Source: Micromonospora lupini str. Lupac 08
GTDB taxonomy: Bacteria > Actinomycetota > Actinomycetes > Mycobacteriales > Micromonosporaceae
Direction: 5' to 3'
Assembly: GCF_000297395.2 (NCBI RefSeq)
Contig: NZ_HF570108.1
Location: 819,685 to 883,684, forward strand
DNA length: 64,000 nucleotides
The notes below the pieces were generated by a model that worked only from the letters and a program-made list of their open reading frames with translations, ran no database searches and had not been told where the DNA came from. The translations under genes were made by a program, and so were the position numbers. Below, piece by piece: positions 16,640-25,935 of the stretch. Each line of letters starts with the position of its first letter. Positions within the stretch are counted from its first letter, which is position 1.

Positions 16640-18199
16640 GTGCCCCAGCCCCACCTTCGTACCGTCGTCGTACTCGCCGCCGGTGAGGGCAAGCGGATGA
16701 AGTCGACACTGCCCAAGGTGTTGCACCCCCTGCTCGGCCGCACCCTGCTCGGTCACGTGCTGAGCGCCGCCGCGCCGCTGGGCGCCGACCGCACCGTCGT
16801 CGTGGTGGGGCACGGCGCCGACCAGGTCCGGGCGCACCTGACCGAGATCGCCCCCGACGCCACCCCCGTGCTCCAGGCCGAGCAGCTCGGCACCGGGCAC
16901 GCCGTCCGGATCGCGCTCGACGCCGTGCCGGAGGGCGCCGGCACGGTCGTGGTGATCAACGGAGACGTGCCGTTGCTGCGTCCGGAGACGGTGGGCGCGT
17001 TGGTGACCGCGCACGAGGAGGCCGCCGCCGCGGCCACCGTGCTGGCCGCCGAGGTGCCCGACCCGACCGGGCTGGGACGGATCGTCCGGGACACCGACGG
17101 CCGGCTGGAGCAGATCGTCGAGGAGCGCGACGCCGACGCCACGCAGCGCGCCATCCGGGAGATCAACGCCGGCATCTACGCGTTCGACGCGGTGCGGCTG
17201 CGCGAGGCGCTGGGCAAGCTCTCCACCGACAACGACCAGGGCGAGGAGTACCTGACCGACGTGTTCGGCCTGCTCCGTTCCGCCGGCGAGCCGGTAGCGG
17301 TGCACGTGGCCGTCGACCACGTCGAGACGCTGGGCTGCAACGACCGGGTGGAGTTGGCGTCGCTGCGGCGGCTGCTGCGCGACCGGGTCAACGAGGCGTG
17401 GATGCGTACCGGGGTGAGCCTGCTCGACCCGGTGACCACCTGGATCGACGTGACGGTCGCGCTTGACCGCGACGCGGTGGTCGACCAGAACACCCAGTTG
17501 CGCGGCGCCACGGTGGTCGGCGCGGGCGCGCTGGTCGGGCCGGACGTGACGCTTGTCGACACGATCGTCGGCCCGGCCGCGTCGGTGGTGCGCAGCCACG
17601 CGGTGGGCGCGGAGGTGGGCGCGGGCGCAAGCGTGGGACCGTACGCGTACCTGCGGCCGGCCGCGCGGCTCGCCGACAAGGCGAAGGTCGGCACGTTCGT
17701 CGAGGTGAAGAACTCCGAGATCGGCGCCGGCTCGAAGGTGCCGCACCTGACGTACGTGGGTGACGCGACCATCGGCGAGCAGACCAACATCGGTGCCGCG
17801 TCGGTCTTCGTCAACTACGACGGGGTCAACAAGCACCGCACGGTGATCGGCAGTCACGCCCGGACGGGGGCGGACAACATGTTCGTGGCACCGGTCGAGG
17901 TGGGCGACGGCGCGTACACGGCGGCCGGCTCGGTGATCGTGGACGACGTGCCGCCGGGCGCGATGGGTGTCGCCCGGGCACGGCAGCGCAACATCGAGGG
18001 CTGGGTGGTGAAGCGGCGGGCCGGTACGGCGGCGGCCGAGGCCGCGCAGCGTGCCGGCGACGCGGAGGGTGCGCAGCGGATCGGCGACGCGGAGGGTGCG
18101 TCGGAGGTGGCCGGCACCGCAAGCGACAGTGAGGCAATGCACGGGCGGGCCGAGACGGTGGGCGGTGCGTCCGGCGCGGGAGATACTGCAACCGAATAG
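16640..18199 (+). CDS. glmU: Bifunctional UDP-N-acetylglucosamine pyrophosphorylase / glucosamine-1-phosphate N-acetyltransferase
   Basis: A 519-residue enzyme making UDP-GlcNAc for cell wall synthesis. The uridyltransferase domain begins with [20 protein letters not shown] (about 10-29) and holds NGDVPLL (about 109) and GEEYLTDV (about 202). The C-terminal half is a left-handed beta-helix of hexapeptide repeats with [19 protein letters not shown] (about 358) and [17 protein letters not shown] (about 383), the acetyltransferase site. The last ~60 residues form a low-complexity Ala/Gly/Glu tail with repeats of GDAEGAQR type, longer than in most homologues. The gene precedes prs, as usual in actinobacteria. 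Confidence 0.97.
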   Translation: MPQPHLRTVVVLAAGEGKRMKSTLPKVLHPLLGRTLLGHVLSAAAPLGADRTVVVVGHGADQVRAHLTEIAPDATPVLQAEQLGTGHAVRIALDAVPEGAGTVVVINGDVPLLRPETVGALVTAHEEAAAAATVLAAEVPDPTGLGRIVRDTDGRLEQIVEERDADATQRAIREINAGIYAFDAVRLREALGKLSTDNDQGEEYLTDVFGLLRSAGEPVAVHVAVDHVETLGCNDRVELASLRRLLRDRVNEAWMRTGVSLLDPVTTWIDVTVALDRDAVVDQNTQLRGATVVGAGALVGPDVTLVDTIVGPAASVVRSHAVGAEVGAGASVGPYAYLRPAARLADKAKVGTFVEVKNSEIGAGSKVPHLTYVGDATIGEQTNIGAASVFVNYDGVNKHRTVIGSHARTGADNMFVAPVEVGDGAYTAAGSVIVDDVPPGAMGVARARQRNIEGWVVKRRAGTAAAEAAQRAGDAEGAQRIGDAEGASEVAGTASDSEAMHGRAETVGGASGAGDTATE

Positions 18200-18201
18200 T
18201 C

Positions 18202-18226
18202 CCCGACCCACCACCACCGGGTCGGG
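18202..18226 (+). terminator. Hairpin between glmU and prs
   Basis: CCCGACCC (18202-18209) and GGGTCGGG (18219-18226) form an 8-bp stem with a 9-nt loop, starting 3 bases after the glmU stop. There is no T run, so it may attenuate rather than terminate. Confidence 0.5.
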
Positions 18227-18256
18227 TACCGCCGACAAACGGGAGCAGACGGGCCC

Positions 18257-19237
18257 ATGGGCAGCATCGTCGCCGAAAACCGCAAGAGCCTGATGCTCTT
18301 CTCCGGCCGGGGTTTCCCGGAGCTGGCCAAGGAGATCGGCGAGGTGCTCGGTGTGGCACCGACGCCGGCCGACGCGTACGAGTTCGCCAACGGCGAGATC
18401 TTCGTACGGTTCAAGGACTCGGTACGTGGTTCGGACGCCTTCGTGGTGCAGTCCGTGACGCACGGGGTGAACACCTGGGTCATGGAGACCCTGATCATGG
18501 TGGACGCGTTGAAGCGGGGGTCGGCGAAGCGGATCACCGTGGTGCTGCCGTTCTACCCGTACGCCCGGCAGGACAAGAAGCACCGCGGCCGGGAGCCGAT
18601 CTCGGCCCGGCTCGTGGCGGACCTGCTGAAGACCGCGGGCGCGAACCGGATCCTCACGGTCGACCTGCACACCGCGCAGATCCAGGGCTTCTTCGACGGG
18701 CCGGTGGACCACCTCTTCGCGATGGACATCCTGGCCGAGTACGTGGAGCACAGGTACGCCGGCCGGCCGATGACAGTGGTGGCGCCGGACTCGGGCCGGG
18801 TGCGGGTGGCCGAGCGGTGGACCGACCGGCTGGGTGGCTGCCCGCTGGCGTTCATCCACAAGACCCGCGACCCGATGAAGCCGAACCAGGTGGTGGCGAA
18901 CCGGGTGGTCGGTGAGGTCGAGGGTCGCGTCTGCCTGATCGTCGACGACATGATCGACACCGGTGGCACGATCGCCAAGGCGGCGGACATCCTCAAGGAG
19001 TCGGGCGCGGCGGAGATCGTGGTGGCGTCCACCCACGCGCTCCTGTCGGACCCGGCGACCGAGCGGTTGAAGAACAGCCCGATCAGCGAGGTCGTGGTGA
19101 CCAACACGCTGCCGTTGCCGCCGGAGAAGCAGCTCGACAAGCTGACCGTGCTGTCGATCGCGCCGCTTCTGGCGCGGGCGATCCGCGAGGTCTTCGACGA
19201 CGGATCGGTGACCACTCTCTTCGGTGGCCTGAGCTGA
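18257..19237 (+). CDS. prs: Ribose-phosphate pyrophosphokinase
   Basis: A 326-residue PRPP synthase making phosphoribosyl pyrophosphate for nucleotides, His and Trp. FSGRGFPELAKEI near the start, VLPFYPYARQDKKHRGREPISARLVADLL (ATP/flexible loop region, about 95-123), TVDLHTAQIQGFFDGPVDHL (about 136), and the PRPP loop CLIVDDMIDTGGT (about 229-241) are diagnostic. ATG 18257 is chosen; the region before holds the glmU-prs hairpin. Confidence 0.97.
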   Translation: MGSIVAENRKSLMLFSGRGFPELAKEIGEVLGVAPTPADAYEFANGEIFVRFKDSVRGSDAFVVQSVTHGVNTWVMETLIMVDALKRGSAKRITVVLPFYPYARQDKKHRGREPISARLVADLLKTAGANRILTVDLHTAQIQGFFDGPVDHLFAMDILAEYVEHRYAGRPMTVVAPDSGRVRVAERWTDRLGGCPLAFIHKTRDPMKPNQVVANRVVGEVEGRVCLIVDDMIDTGGTIAKAADILKESGAAEIVVASTHALLSDPATERLKNSPISEVVVTNTLPLPPEKQLDKLTVLSIAPLLARAIREVFDDGSVTTLFGGLS

Positions 19238-19569
19238 GGGTGCGCCCCGTTTCGCCATTCGACGCGCCGGTGGGGGAAAAGCTGGCAGTCTGGTGGGAAA
19301 CGGGGCTGGCACGCCGATGGGAACGCCGTCGGCGCGCCGGTCTGGAGCTGTGACCGGGGACTGCCGAAAACCCGGGAAACAGCTCGGGTAGACTGGTGCG
19401 GTTGCCACGGCGAGGGTGCCCGGCGGGCCGCTGAAGAGCGCCGCACGGAGGCACCGTCATCGACGCGGTGCTCCGGGCAGTCGTTCATGACGCATGAGCC
19501 CCAGCGAGCCCCTCGCCCCAGCACCGCAAGACGACAAGCCGCCGTAGCGAAAGCATCAGGAGTTTCCCC
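19238..19569 (+). promoter_or_regulatory. prs-rplY intergenic region with rplY promoter and leader
   Basis: No gene here. GCCCCGTTTC (19244-19253) and GAAACGGGGC (19297-19306) are a perfect inverted repeat with a 43-nt loop after prs, possibly a terminator. TAGACT (about 19389-19394) is a candidate -10 box, which would leave rplY a leader of about 170 nt ending in AGGAG (about 19558-19562). I could not fold a convincing r-protein binding element by eye. Confidence 0.45.
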
Positions 19570-20265
19570 GTGTCCGAGGTAAAGATCAGCGCCGAGCCCC
19601 GCACCGAGTTCGGCAAGGGTGGTGCCCGTCGTACCCGCCGGGCCGGCAAGGTGCCCGCCGTGCTGTACGGCCACGGCGAGAAGCCCAAGCACATCGCGCT
19701 GCCGTCGCGGGAGTTCGCCGCCGCGATCCGCAAGGGCGGTGCCAACCAGCTCTTCGCGATCGACATCACCGACGGCACCCAGGTGCTGGCGCTGCCGAAG
19801 GCGATCCAGCGTGACCCGATCCGGGACACCTTCGAGCACGTCGACCTCATCCTGGTGCGCCGGGGCGAGAAGGTCACCGTCGAGGTGCCGGTCCAGCTGA
19901 CCGGCGAGGCCGCGCGGGACACCCTGATCGTGCACGACCACGACACCCTCTCGGTGACCGCCGACGCCACCAAGGTGCCGGACCACCTCGAGGCGTCGAT
20001 CGAGGGCCTGGAGGCGGGCTCCTCGGTGACCGCAGGCGACGTCGAGCTGCCCAGCGGTGTCGAGCTGGCCGTCGACCCGACGCTGCCGGTCGCCGCCGTG
20101 ACCGCCGCGCCGACCGCCGAGCAGCTCGAGGCGACGCTGCCCGAGGTCGAGGAGGCCACCGAGGAGGCCGACGCCGAGACCGGCGAGGTCACCGAGGGCT
20201 CCGAGGGCGCGGACGCCCCGGCCGCCGAGGGCGCGGAGAACACCGAGGCGCGTACCGAGGCCTGA
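19570..20265 (+). CDS. rplY: 50S ribosomal protein bL25 (CTC/general stress form)
   Basis: A 231-residue two-domain bL25/Ctc protein that binds 5S rRNA. The N-terminal L25 domain (about 1-95) has EFGKGGARRTRRAGKVPAVLYG, and the Ctc-type beta domain (about 96-185) follows. The final ~45 residues are strongly acidic (EVEEATEEADAETGEV). GTG 19570 is preceded by AGGAG. The gene pairs with pth downstream, the usual rplY-pth order, and a hairpin follows it. Confidence 0.95.
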   Translation: MSEVKISAEPRTEFGKGGARRTRRAGKVPAVLYGHGEKPKHIALPSREFAAAIRKGGANQLFAIDITDGTQVLALPKAIQRDPIRDTFEHVDLILVRRGEKVTVEVPVQLTGEAARDTLIVHDHDTLSVTADATKVPDHLEASIEGLEAGSSVTAGDVELPSGVELAVDPTLPVAAVTAAPTAEQLEATLPEVEEATEEADAETGEVTEGSEGADAPAAEGAENTEARTEA

Positions 20266-20280
20266 TCGGTTCGTATCGCG

Positions 20281-20315
20281 CGGCAGGCGTCCCCGAGTTT
20301 CGGGGGCGCCTGCCG
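20281..20315 (+). terminator. Strong hairpin after rplY
   Basis: CGGCAGGCG (20281-20289) pairs with CGCCTGCCG (20307-20315), continued by TCCCCG/CGGGGG with one G-T pair, around loop AGTTT: 15 paired positions. No T run follows. It lies between rplY and pth and may reduce read-through. Confidence 0.65.
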
Positions 20316-20355
20316 GCGTATCGGGAGTCGGTGAAGACGGCGGGAGGGACGGGTC

Positions 20356-20946
20356 GTGACGGACGAGGCGGGGCCGTGGCTGGTGGTCGGCCTGGGCAAT
20401 CCGGGCCGGGAGTACGCCGGGAACCGGCACAACGTCGGGTTCATGGTGGCGGAGCTGTTGGCGGGGCGGTTGGGCGCGCGGTTCGGTAGGCACAAGCGGG
20501 CGGTGGCCGAGGTCGCGGAGGGGCGGCTGGGGTTCGGCGGCCCGAAGCTGGTGCTGGTCAAGCCACTGACGTACATGAACCTGTCCGGTGGGCCGGTCGC
20601 GGCGCTGTCGCAGTTCTACAAGGTGCCTCCGGCGCAGGTGATCGCGGTGCACGACGAACTGGACATCGGGTTCGGCCAGGTGCGGGTCAAGTTCGGCGGC
20701 GGTGAGGGCGGGCACAACGGCCTGCGTTCGATGTCCAAGTCGTTGGGCACCAAGGACTACGTCCGGGTGCGGTTCGGCGTGGGTCGGCCACCGGGTCGGC
20801 AGGATCCGGCGGATTACGTGCTGTCGGATTTCGGCGCGGCAGAGCGCAAGGAGCTGGATTTCCTGGTGGACCGGGCCGCCGATGTGGTGGAGTCGGTGAT
20901 CGTCAAGGGCGTGGAGCCGACCCAGAACCTCTATCACGGGGCTTGA
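20356..20946 (+). CDS. pth: Peptidyl-tRNA hydrolase
   Basis: A 196-residue enzyme that frees tRNA from stalled peptidyl-t[23 protein letters not shown] (N-terminal motif with catalytic His), [12 protein letters not shown] (about 70), [13 protein letters not shown] (catalytic Asp, about 98) and [12 protein letters not shown] (about 115) are all present. Length is normal. GTG 20356 is preceded by a GGGAGGGACGGG stretch. Confidence 0.97.
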   Translation: MTDEAGPWLVVGLGNPGREYAGNRHNVGFMVAELLAGRLGARFGRHKRAVAEVAEGRLGFGGPKLVLVKPLTYMNLSGGPVAALSQFYKVPPAQVIAVHDELDIGFGQVRVKFGGGEGGHNGLRSMSKSLGTKDYVRVRFGVGRPPGRQDPADYVLSDFGAAERKELDFLVDRAADVVESVIVKGVEPTQNLYHGA

Positions 20947-21081
20947 GCCGGGCGGGGCATACCGGATCGGAAACGGTTGGCCGGTAGTCTGCGCCTTTCG
21001 GCGTGCCGTGACCGGCGACGCGGGTCGCGGCCGATCGGTGCGTGCGGGCACGGGCCGCGGCGAGGCGACGGGAGCGGGCAG

Positions 21082-21912
21082 ATGGGCAGTCCTCCGATGA
21101 TCGACGGGGCGTTCGCCCGATGGTTGGCCTCCCGGGCCGGTCAGGCGCTGCTCGACCTGCGAACGGAGCTGGGCTTCGCGGACACGGGCGCGCTGAAGTC
21201 GGCCGGGGACAAGGTGTCGCACGACCTGATCCGCACGGAGTTGGCGCGGTGGCGGCCGGGGGACGCGGTGCTCTCCGAGGAGGACGAGGGCTCCCGGTTG
21301 GCCTGGGCGGCCGAGGTGAACGCCGGGGCGGTGTCCCGGTTGACCGCGGACCGTGTGTGGATCATCGATCCGTTGGACGGCACCCGGGAGTTCTCCGAGG
21401 AGGGCCGGTCGGACTGGGCGGTGCACATCGCGCTCTGGGCGCGGAACGCGCCGAGCCCGCACGGGCTGGTCGCCGGGGCCGTGGGGTTGCCGGCGCAGCA
21501 CCGGGTGCTGGGCACCGACTATCCGCCGGCGTACCCGCCGATGACCGTGGAGGCGGCGACGGCCGGCGAGCGGAAGATCCGGCTGGCGGCGAGCCGGAGC
21601 CGGCCGCCGGTGTTCCTCACCGACCTGGCCGAGGACGTCGGCGCGCACCTGGTGCCGATGGGCTCGGCCGGTGCCAAGATCGCCGCGGTGGTGACCGGCG
21701 AGGTGGACGCGTACATCCATGCGGGTGGGCAGTACGAGTGGGACTCGGCGGCTCCGGTGGCTGTGGCGACGGCCACCGGACTACACGCTTCCCGTATCGA
21801 CGGTTCTGCGCTTCGATACAACGAGGCGGATCCGCGCCTGCCGGACCTGCTGGTCTGTCGCAAGGATCTCGCCAACCGGTTGCTTGCAGCGCTGCAGAGG
21901 CATTCCGGGTAG
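21082..21912 (+). CDS. cysQ: 3'(2'),5'-bisphosphate nucleotidase
   Basis: A 276-residue inositol-monophosphatase-superfamily enzyme removing the 3'-phosphate from PAP, a by-product of sulfate assimilation. Metal-site motifs: VLSEEDEGSR (about 55, Glu pair), IIDPLDGTREF (about 93-103, the DPLDGT signature) and YEWDSAAPVAVA (about 217, the WDxAAP motif). ATG 21082 (MGSPPMIDG) is chosen; the open frame reaches further upstream without similarity. Next to cysD and cysN, which fits its role of recycling PAP. Confidence 0.93.
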   Translation: MGSPPMIDGAFARWLASRAGQALLDLRTELGFADTGALKSAGDKVSHDLIRTELARWRPGDAVLSEEDEGSRLAWAAEVNAGAVSRLTADRVWIIDPLDGTREFSEEGRSDWAVHIALWARNAPSPHGLVAGAVGLPAQHRVLGTDYPPAYPPMTVEAATAGERKIRLAASRSRPPVFLTDLAEDVGAHLVPMGSAGAKIAAVVTGEVDAYIHAGGQYEWDSAAPVAVATATGLHASRIDGSALRYNEADPRLPDLLVCRKDLANRLLAALQRHSG

Positions 21913-21977
21913 CCTGAGCGCACTTCTTGACATGTCCGACCGGAAAGGTCTGGAAATCGGATGAGCGAGCGAGTGTC

Positions 21978-22889
21978 ATGACGTCCCCCGCGGCCTACCG
22001 GGTCTCCCACCTGGACGCCCTCGAAGCCGAGAGCATCTTCGTGATGCGCGAGGTCGTCGCCGAGATGGAACGCCCGGTGCTGCTCTTCTCCGGTGGCAAG
22101 GACTCGATCGTCATGCTGCGGTTGGCGCAGAAGGCGTTCGCTCCGGCCAACATCCCCTTTCCCGTGATGCACGTCGACACCGGGCACAACTTCCCCGAGG
22201 TGCTCGAATACCGCGACCAGCGGGTCGCCGAACTGGGGCTGCAACTCGTGGTGGCGAGCGTGCCGGAGGCCCTGGCCAGCGGGCTGGTCCGTGAGTCCGG
22301 TGACGGGATGCGCAACCGGATCCAGACGCCGGTGCTGCTGGACGCGGTGGAGAAGCACCGCTTCGACGCGCTGTTCGGTGGCGCCCGCCGCGACGAGGAG
22401 AAGGCGCGGGCCAAGGAGCGGGTGTTCAGCTTCCGCGACGAGTTCGGCCAGTGGGATCCGAAGAACCAGCGCCCGGAGCTGTGGTCGCTCTACAACGGCC
22501 GGCACCACCCGGGCGAGTCGATCCGGGTCTTCCCGCTGTCCAACTGGACCGAGCTGGACGTGTGGCACTACATCGCCCGGGAGCGCATCCCCCTGCCGTC
22601 GATCTACTACGCGCACGAGCGCGAGGTGATCGAGCGGGACGGGATGGTCTACGCGGTCAACGAGTTCTTCCGTCCCCGTGCGGGTGAGGAACGGTTCAAG
22701 GCTCAGGTGCGCTACCGCACCGTCGGCGACGCCTCCTGCACCGCGGCGGTCCGCTCGGACGCGGACACCGTGGAGAAGGTCATCGAGGAGGTGGCGGCCA
22801 CGCGGATCACCGAGCGGGGCGCGACCCGTGGTGACGACCGGGTCAGCGAGGCCGCCATGGAGGACCGCAAGCGGGAGGGGTACTTCTGA
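21978..22889 (+). CDS. cysD: Sulfate adenylyltransferase, small subunit
   Basis: A 303-residue PAPS-reductase-fold ATP pyrophosphatase that adenylates sulfate together with CysN. LLFSGGKDSIVMLRL (about 34-48) is the PP-loop, followed by HVDTGHNFPEV (about 66), FGGARRDEEKARAKERVFS (about 133) and the terminal EDRKREGYF typical of CysD. GAGCGAG precedes ATG 21978. It overlaps cysN by one base (TGATG), so the two are translated together. Confidence 0.97.
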   Translation: MTSPAAYRVSHLDALEAESIFVMREVVAEMERPVLLFSGGKDSIVMLRLAQKAFAPANIPFPVMHVDTGHNFPEVLEYRDQRVAELGLQLVVASVPEALASGLVRESGDGMRNRIQTPVLLDAVEKHRFDALFGGARRDEEKARAKERVFSFRDEFGQWDPKNQRPELWSLYNGRHHPGESIRVFPLSNWTELDVWHYIARERIPLPSIYYAHEREVIERDGMVYAVNEFFRPRAGEERFKAQVRYRTVGDASCTAAVRSDADTVEKVIEEVAATRITERGATRGDDRVSEAAMEDRKREGYF

Positions 22890-24205
22890 TGACCACCGAG
22901 ATCGTGGCCCCGGCCGCCGCCGGCACCGAGGCCACCGGTGAGGCGCGGCCCATGGACCTGCTGCGGTTCGCCACCGCCGGCAGCGTGGACGACGGCAAGT
23001 CGACCCTGATCGGCCGGCTGCTCTACGACACCAAGTCGCTCTTCACCGACCAGCTGGCGGCGGTGGAGGCGGTCAGCGCGGCCCGTGGCGACGAGTACAC
23101 CAACCTGGCGCTGCTCACCGACGGCCTGCGCGCCGAGCGGGAGCAGGGCATCACCATCGACGTGGCGTACCGGTACTTCGCCACGCCCCGGCGCAAGTTC
23201 ATCATCGCGGACACCCCCGGGCACATCCAGTACACCCGCAACATGGTCACCGGCGCCTCCACGGCCGACCTGGCGCTGATCCTGGTGGACGCGCGCAAGG
23301 GCCTGGTCGAGCAGTCCCGTCGGCACGCGTTCCTCTGCTCGCTGCTGCGGGTGCCGCACCTGGTCCTCTGTGTCAACAAGATGGACCTGGTCGACTGGTC
23401 GCAGGAGGTCTACGAGCGGATCGCCGACGAGTTCACGGCGTTCGCCGCGAAGCTCGACGTTCCGGACCTGACAGTGGTGCCGATCTCCGCGCTGCGCGGC
23501 GACAACATCGTGTCCCGGTCGGAGAACATGCCGTGGTACGAGGGGCCGTCGCTGCTGCACCACCTGGAGCGGGTGCACATCGCCAGCGACCGCAACCTGG
23601 TCGACGTCCGGTTCCCGGTGCAGTACGTGATCCGTCCGCAGTCCACGACTGTCACCGACTACCGGGGCTACGCCGGTCAGGTCGCCTCCGGTGTGCTCAA
23701 GCCGGGCGACGAGGTGATGGTGCTGCCGTCCGGCTTCACCAGCCGGATCGCCGCCGTGGAGACCGCCGACGGGCCGGTCGCGGAGGCGTTCCCGCCGATG
23801 TCGGTGACGGTACGGCTGGCCGACGAGATCGACATCTCCCGGGGCGACCTGATCTGCCGGCCGAACAACGCGCCCGCTGTGGCACAGGACATCGAGGCGA
23901 TGGTCTGCTGGATGGACGAGACCCAGCCGCTGCGCGTCGGCGCCCGCTACGCGATCAAGCACACCACCCGCTCGGCGCGGGCGATCGTGCGCGGGTTGCA
24001 CTACCGGCTGGACATCAACTCGCTGCACCGCGACGAGTCGGCCGACGAGCTGCGGCTCAACGAGATCGGCCGGGTACGGCTGCGCACGACGGTGCCGCTG
24101 CTTGCCGACGAGTACCGCCGCAACCGCACCACAGGTGGCTTCGTCATCATCGACGAGACCACCAACCGCACGGTGGGCGCCGCCATGATCGTCGAGGCGG
24201 CCTGA
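22889..24205 (+). CDS. cysN: Sulfate adenylyltransferase, large subunit (GTPase)
   Basis: A 438-residue translation-factor-like GTPase whose GTP hydrolysis drives APS formation by CysD. G1 TAGSVDDGKSTLIGRLL (about 28-44), G3 ADTPGH (about 106-111), G4 NKMD (about 160-163) and the EF-Tu-like beta-barrel domains after about 220 are present. The protein stops without a C-terminal APS kinase (CysC) domain, and no cysC or cysH lies in the window, so PAPS formation or APS reduction must be encoded elsewhere. Confidence 0.97.
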   Translation: MTTEIVAPAAAGTEATGEARPMDLLRFATAGSVDDGKSTLIGRLLYDTKSLFTDQLAAVEAVSAARGDEYTNLALLTDGLRAEREQGITIDVAYRYFATPRRKFIIADTPGHIQYTRNMVTGASTADLALILVDARKGLVEQSRRHAFLCSLLRVPHLVLCVNKMDLVDWSQEVYERIADEFTAFAAKLDVPDLTVVPISALRGDNIVSRSENMPWYEGPSLLHHLERVHIASDRNLVDVRFPVQYVIRPQSTTVTDYRGYAGQVASGVLKPGDEVMVLPSGFTSRIAAVETADGPVAEAFPPMSVTVRLADEIDISRGDLICRPNNAPAVAQDIEAMVCWMDETQPLRVGARYAIKHTTRSARAIVRGLHYRLDINSLHRDESADELRLNEIGRVRLRTTVPLLADEYRRNRTTGGFVIIDETTNRTVGAAMIVEAA

Positions 24206-24252
24206 CCGCGCGCCGCGCCGTCGGGATCGCGCAAGGCCATCCGCGGTGAACA

Positions 24253-24277
24253 ACTTCGAATTCAAAGCAGGTACGAT
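24253..24277 (+). promoter_or_regulatory. MarR promoter and autoregulatory operator
   Basis: ACTTCGAATTCAAAGC (24253-24268) matches 13 of 16 positions of the two sites in front of the oxidoreductase gene (25856 and 25890). TACGAT (24272-24277) is a -10 box 6 bases before the GTG start, so the mRNA is probably leaderless and the operator overlaps the promoter. Confidence 0.6.
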
Positions 24278-24283
24278 CACGGG

Positions 24284-24790
24284 GTGAGTGAAGCGGCGCC
24301 AGGCCTGAGTGCGGAGCAACTTGGCGCGTACTTTGCTCTGGTGGAGGTCAACAGCCTTCTTCAGTACGCGGTGGACGAGCACCTGCGCGTCGACGGTGAC
24401 CTCAGCTACGTGCAGTTCCAGCTCCTCGCCCGGCTCGTCGACGCGCCCGGGGGCAAGCTGCGGATGACCGACCTGGCCGACGGCGTCGTGTACAGCCGCA
24501 GCGGGCTGACCTACCAGGCGGGCTTGCTGGAAAAGCGCGGCCTGATCACCCGTTCGCCGTCGCCGGACGACGAGCGCAGTGTCATGGTGACGGTCACCGA
24601 CGTCGGTCGCGACCTGATCGCCCAGGTGCTCCCCGGGCATGTCGACCGCGTCCGGGACCTGTTGTTCGAACCCCTGACCGGCGATGACGTCGCCGCCCTC
24701 AACTCCGTCCTGGGCCGGGTCCGCGACCACATGCGCGCCGCTCCGCCCCGCTCCGCCAAGCCTCGCGCCCGGCGTAACCAGACCGACTGA
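24284..24790 (+). CDS. MarR-family transcriptional regulator
   Basis: A 168-residue winged-helix regulator. LSYVQFQLLARLVDAPGGKLRMTDLADGVVYSRSGLTYQAGLLEKRGLITRSPSPDDERSVMV, read as helix-turn-helix plus the DDER beta-wing (about 40-105), is classic MarR. GTG 24284 is leaderless. A copy of the same operator found before the oxidoreductase gene at 25936 overlaps its promoter, so it most likely represses itself and that gene. An XRE-type regulator lies 14 bases downstream in between. Confidence 0.92.
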   Translation: MSEAAPGLSAEQLGAYFALVEVNSLLQYAVDEHLRVDGDLSYVQFQLLARLVDAPGGKLRMTDLADGVVYSRSGLTYQAGLLEKRGLITRSPSPDDERSVMVTVTDVGRDLIAQVLPGHVDRVRDLLFEPLTGDDVAALNSVLGRVRDHMRAAPPRSAKPRARRNQTD

Positions 24791-24804
24791 GGCAGGGGAG
24801 AGCG

Positions 24805-25638
24805 GTGGACCGCGCCCTGCTGGCGGACTTTCTCCGGGCTCGCCGGGAAGCACTGCAACCGGAGGAGGTGGGGCTGCCGCGGGGCGCCCGGCGTCGTACC
24901 GGTGGGCTGCGGCGCGAGGAGGTCGCGGTGCTGGCCGGCATGTCGGCCGACTACTACAGCCGGCTCGAGCAGAAGCGCGGCCCGATGCCGTCCGAGCAGA
25001 TGCTGACCGCCGTGGCCCGGGCGTTGCGGCTCAGCCCCAGCGAGCGGGAGCATCTGTTCGCACTCGCCGGGCACGCGGCACCCCGGCGTACACCGCCGGA
25101 CGACCGGGTCGGTCTGGCCATCAGGACCATCGCGGAGCAACTCTCGGACACGCCCGCGATCGTGTTCTCCCGGTTCGGCGAGGCGTTGCTGCAGACCCCG
25201 GCGGCGGTGGCGCTGTTCGGTGACTACACCCGTTTCGACGGCCTGTCGCGCTACCTGGTCTATCGCTGGTTCACCGACCCGGCCCAGCGGGCCATCTATC
25301 CGCCGGAGGACCATGACGTACGCGGCCGGGTCTTCACCGTGGACCTGCGGGCGGCGTACACGACCGACCCGGCGGGCACCGCCGGGGACATCGTCGCCGC
25401 GCTGCTGGCGGTCAGCACCGAGTTCGCCGAGATCTGGCGGCGGCACGAGGTGGACGTCACCCATCACCACGAGCTCAAGCGCTACCGGCACGCGGAACTG
25501 GGCGAGTTGGAGTTGTACAGCCGGCGGCTGGTGGATCCCGACGAGGGCCAGGATCTGCTGGTCTTCATGGCCGAACCCGGATCGCCGAGTGAGGCGAAGC
25601 TCCGGCGGCTGATCACCAGCAGCCGGGGCGAGGCGTGA
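24805..25638 (+). CDS. XRE-family regulator with MmyB-like C-terminal domain
   Basis: A 277-residue protein. The N-terminal helix-turn-helix (about 5-90) has RRTGGLRREEVAVLAGMSADYYSRLEQ, typical of this actinobacterial group, and the C-terminal ~170 residues match the MmyB-type ligand-binding domain (RYLVYRWFTDPAQRAIYPPED, AALLAVSTEFAEIWRRHEV). Ligands are thought to be small hydrophobic molecules in the family; here unknown. GGGGAGAG precedes GTG 24805. It is co-directional with the MarR gene, 14 bases after it. Confidence 0.92.
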   Translation: MDRALLADFLRARREALQPEEVGLPRGARRRTGGLRREEVAVLAGMSADYYSRLEQKRGPMPSEQMLTAVARALRLSPSEREHLFALAGHAAPRRTPPDDRVGLAIRTIAEQLSDTPAIVFSRFGEALLQTPAAVALFGDYTRFDGLSRYLVYRWFTDPAQRAIYPPEDHDVRGRVFTVDLRAAYTTDPAGTAGDIVAALLAVSTEFAEIWRRHEVDVTHHHELKRYRHAELGELELYSRRLVDPDEGQDLLVFMAEPGSPSEAKLRRLITSSRGEA

Positions 25639-25853
25639 GCCGAGCCTGAAGCTCTCATCCATGGTCTCTCGTACCGTGGATGACGAGACCATTCCCCCCG
25701 CCTGTTGTCCTGCGCCACGCTTGAGTGGTCCAACCGGGAAGGCAGTGAGCTGCCCCGGTTCGCGCGGCGCTCCGTGCTCTGGCCGCCGGCAGTGATGAGT
25801 TCCGCCGACCTCGACAACCCCGACTGAGACGGCTGTCACCTGCCGCACCACTC

Positions 25854-25907
25854 TTGCTTCGAATTTGAAGCGTGCTAGTGTTCAAATGTGCTTCGAAATC
25901 GAAGCAC
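25854..25907 (+). promoter_or_regulatory. Oxidoreductase promoter with two MarR-type operators
   Basis: GCTTCGAATTTGAAGC (25856-25871) and GCTTCGAAATCGAAGC (25890-25905) share the form GCTTCGAAnnnGAAGC and lie 34 bp apart. The second extends to 9-bp perfect arms (25888-25907). TTGCTT (25854-25859) and TAGTGT (25876-25881) are -35 and -10 boxes with 16 bp between them, so one operator covers the promoter and the other the transcribed start. The preceding 25639-25853 holds only a weak hairpin after the XRE gene (ATGGTCTC/GAGACCAT). Confidence 0.7.
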
Positions 25908-25935
25908 GACGGATTTCGGAAGGACGAGGATCGTC

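Noticed and set aside
19395-19569. Ribosomal-protein leader element for rplY
   Set aside because: The leader is long, but I found no convincing 5S-like or known leader structure by eye.
21927-21955. TTGACA at 21927 as a cysD -35 box
   Set aside because: No acceptable -10 hexamer at 16-19 bp; cysD may instead be transcribed with cysQ.
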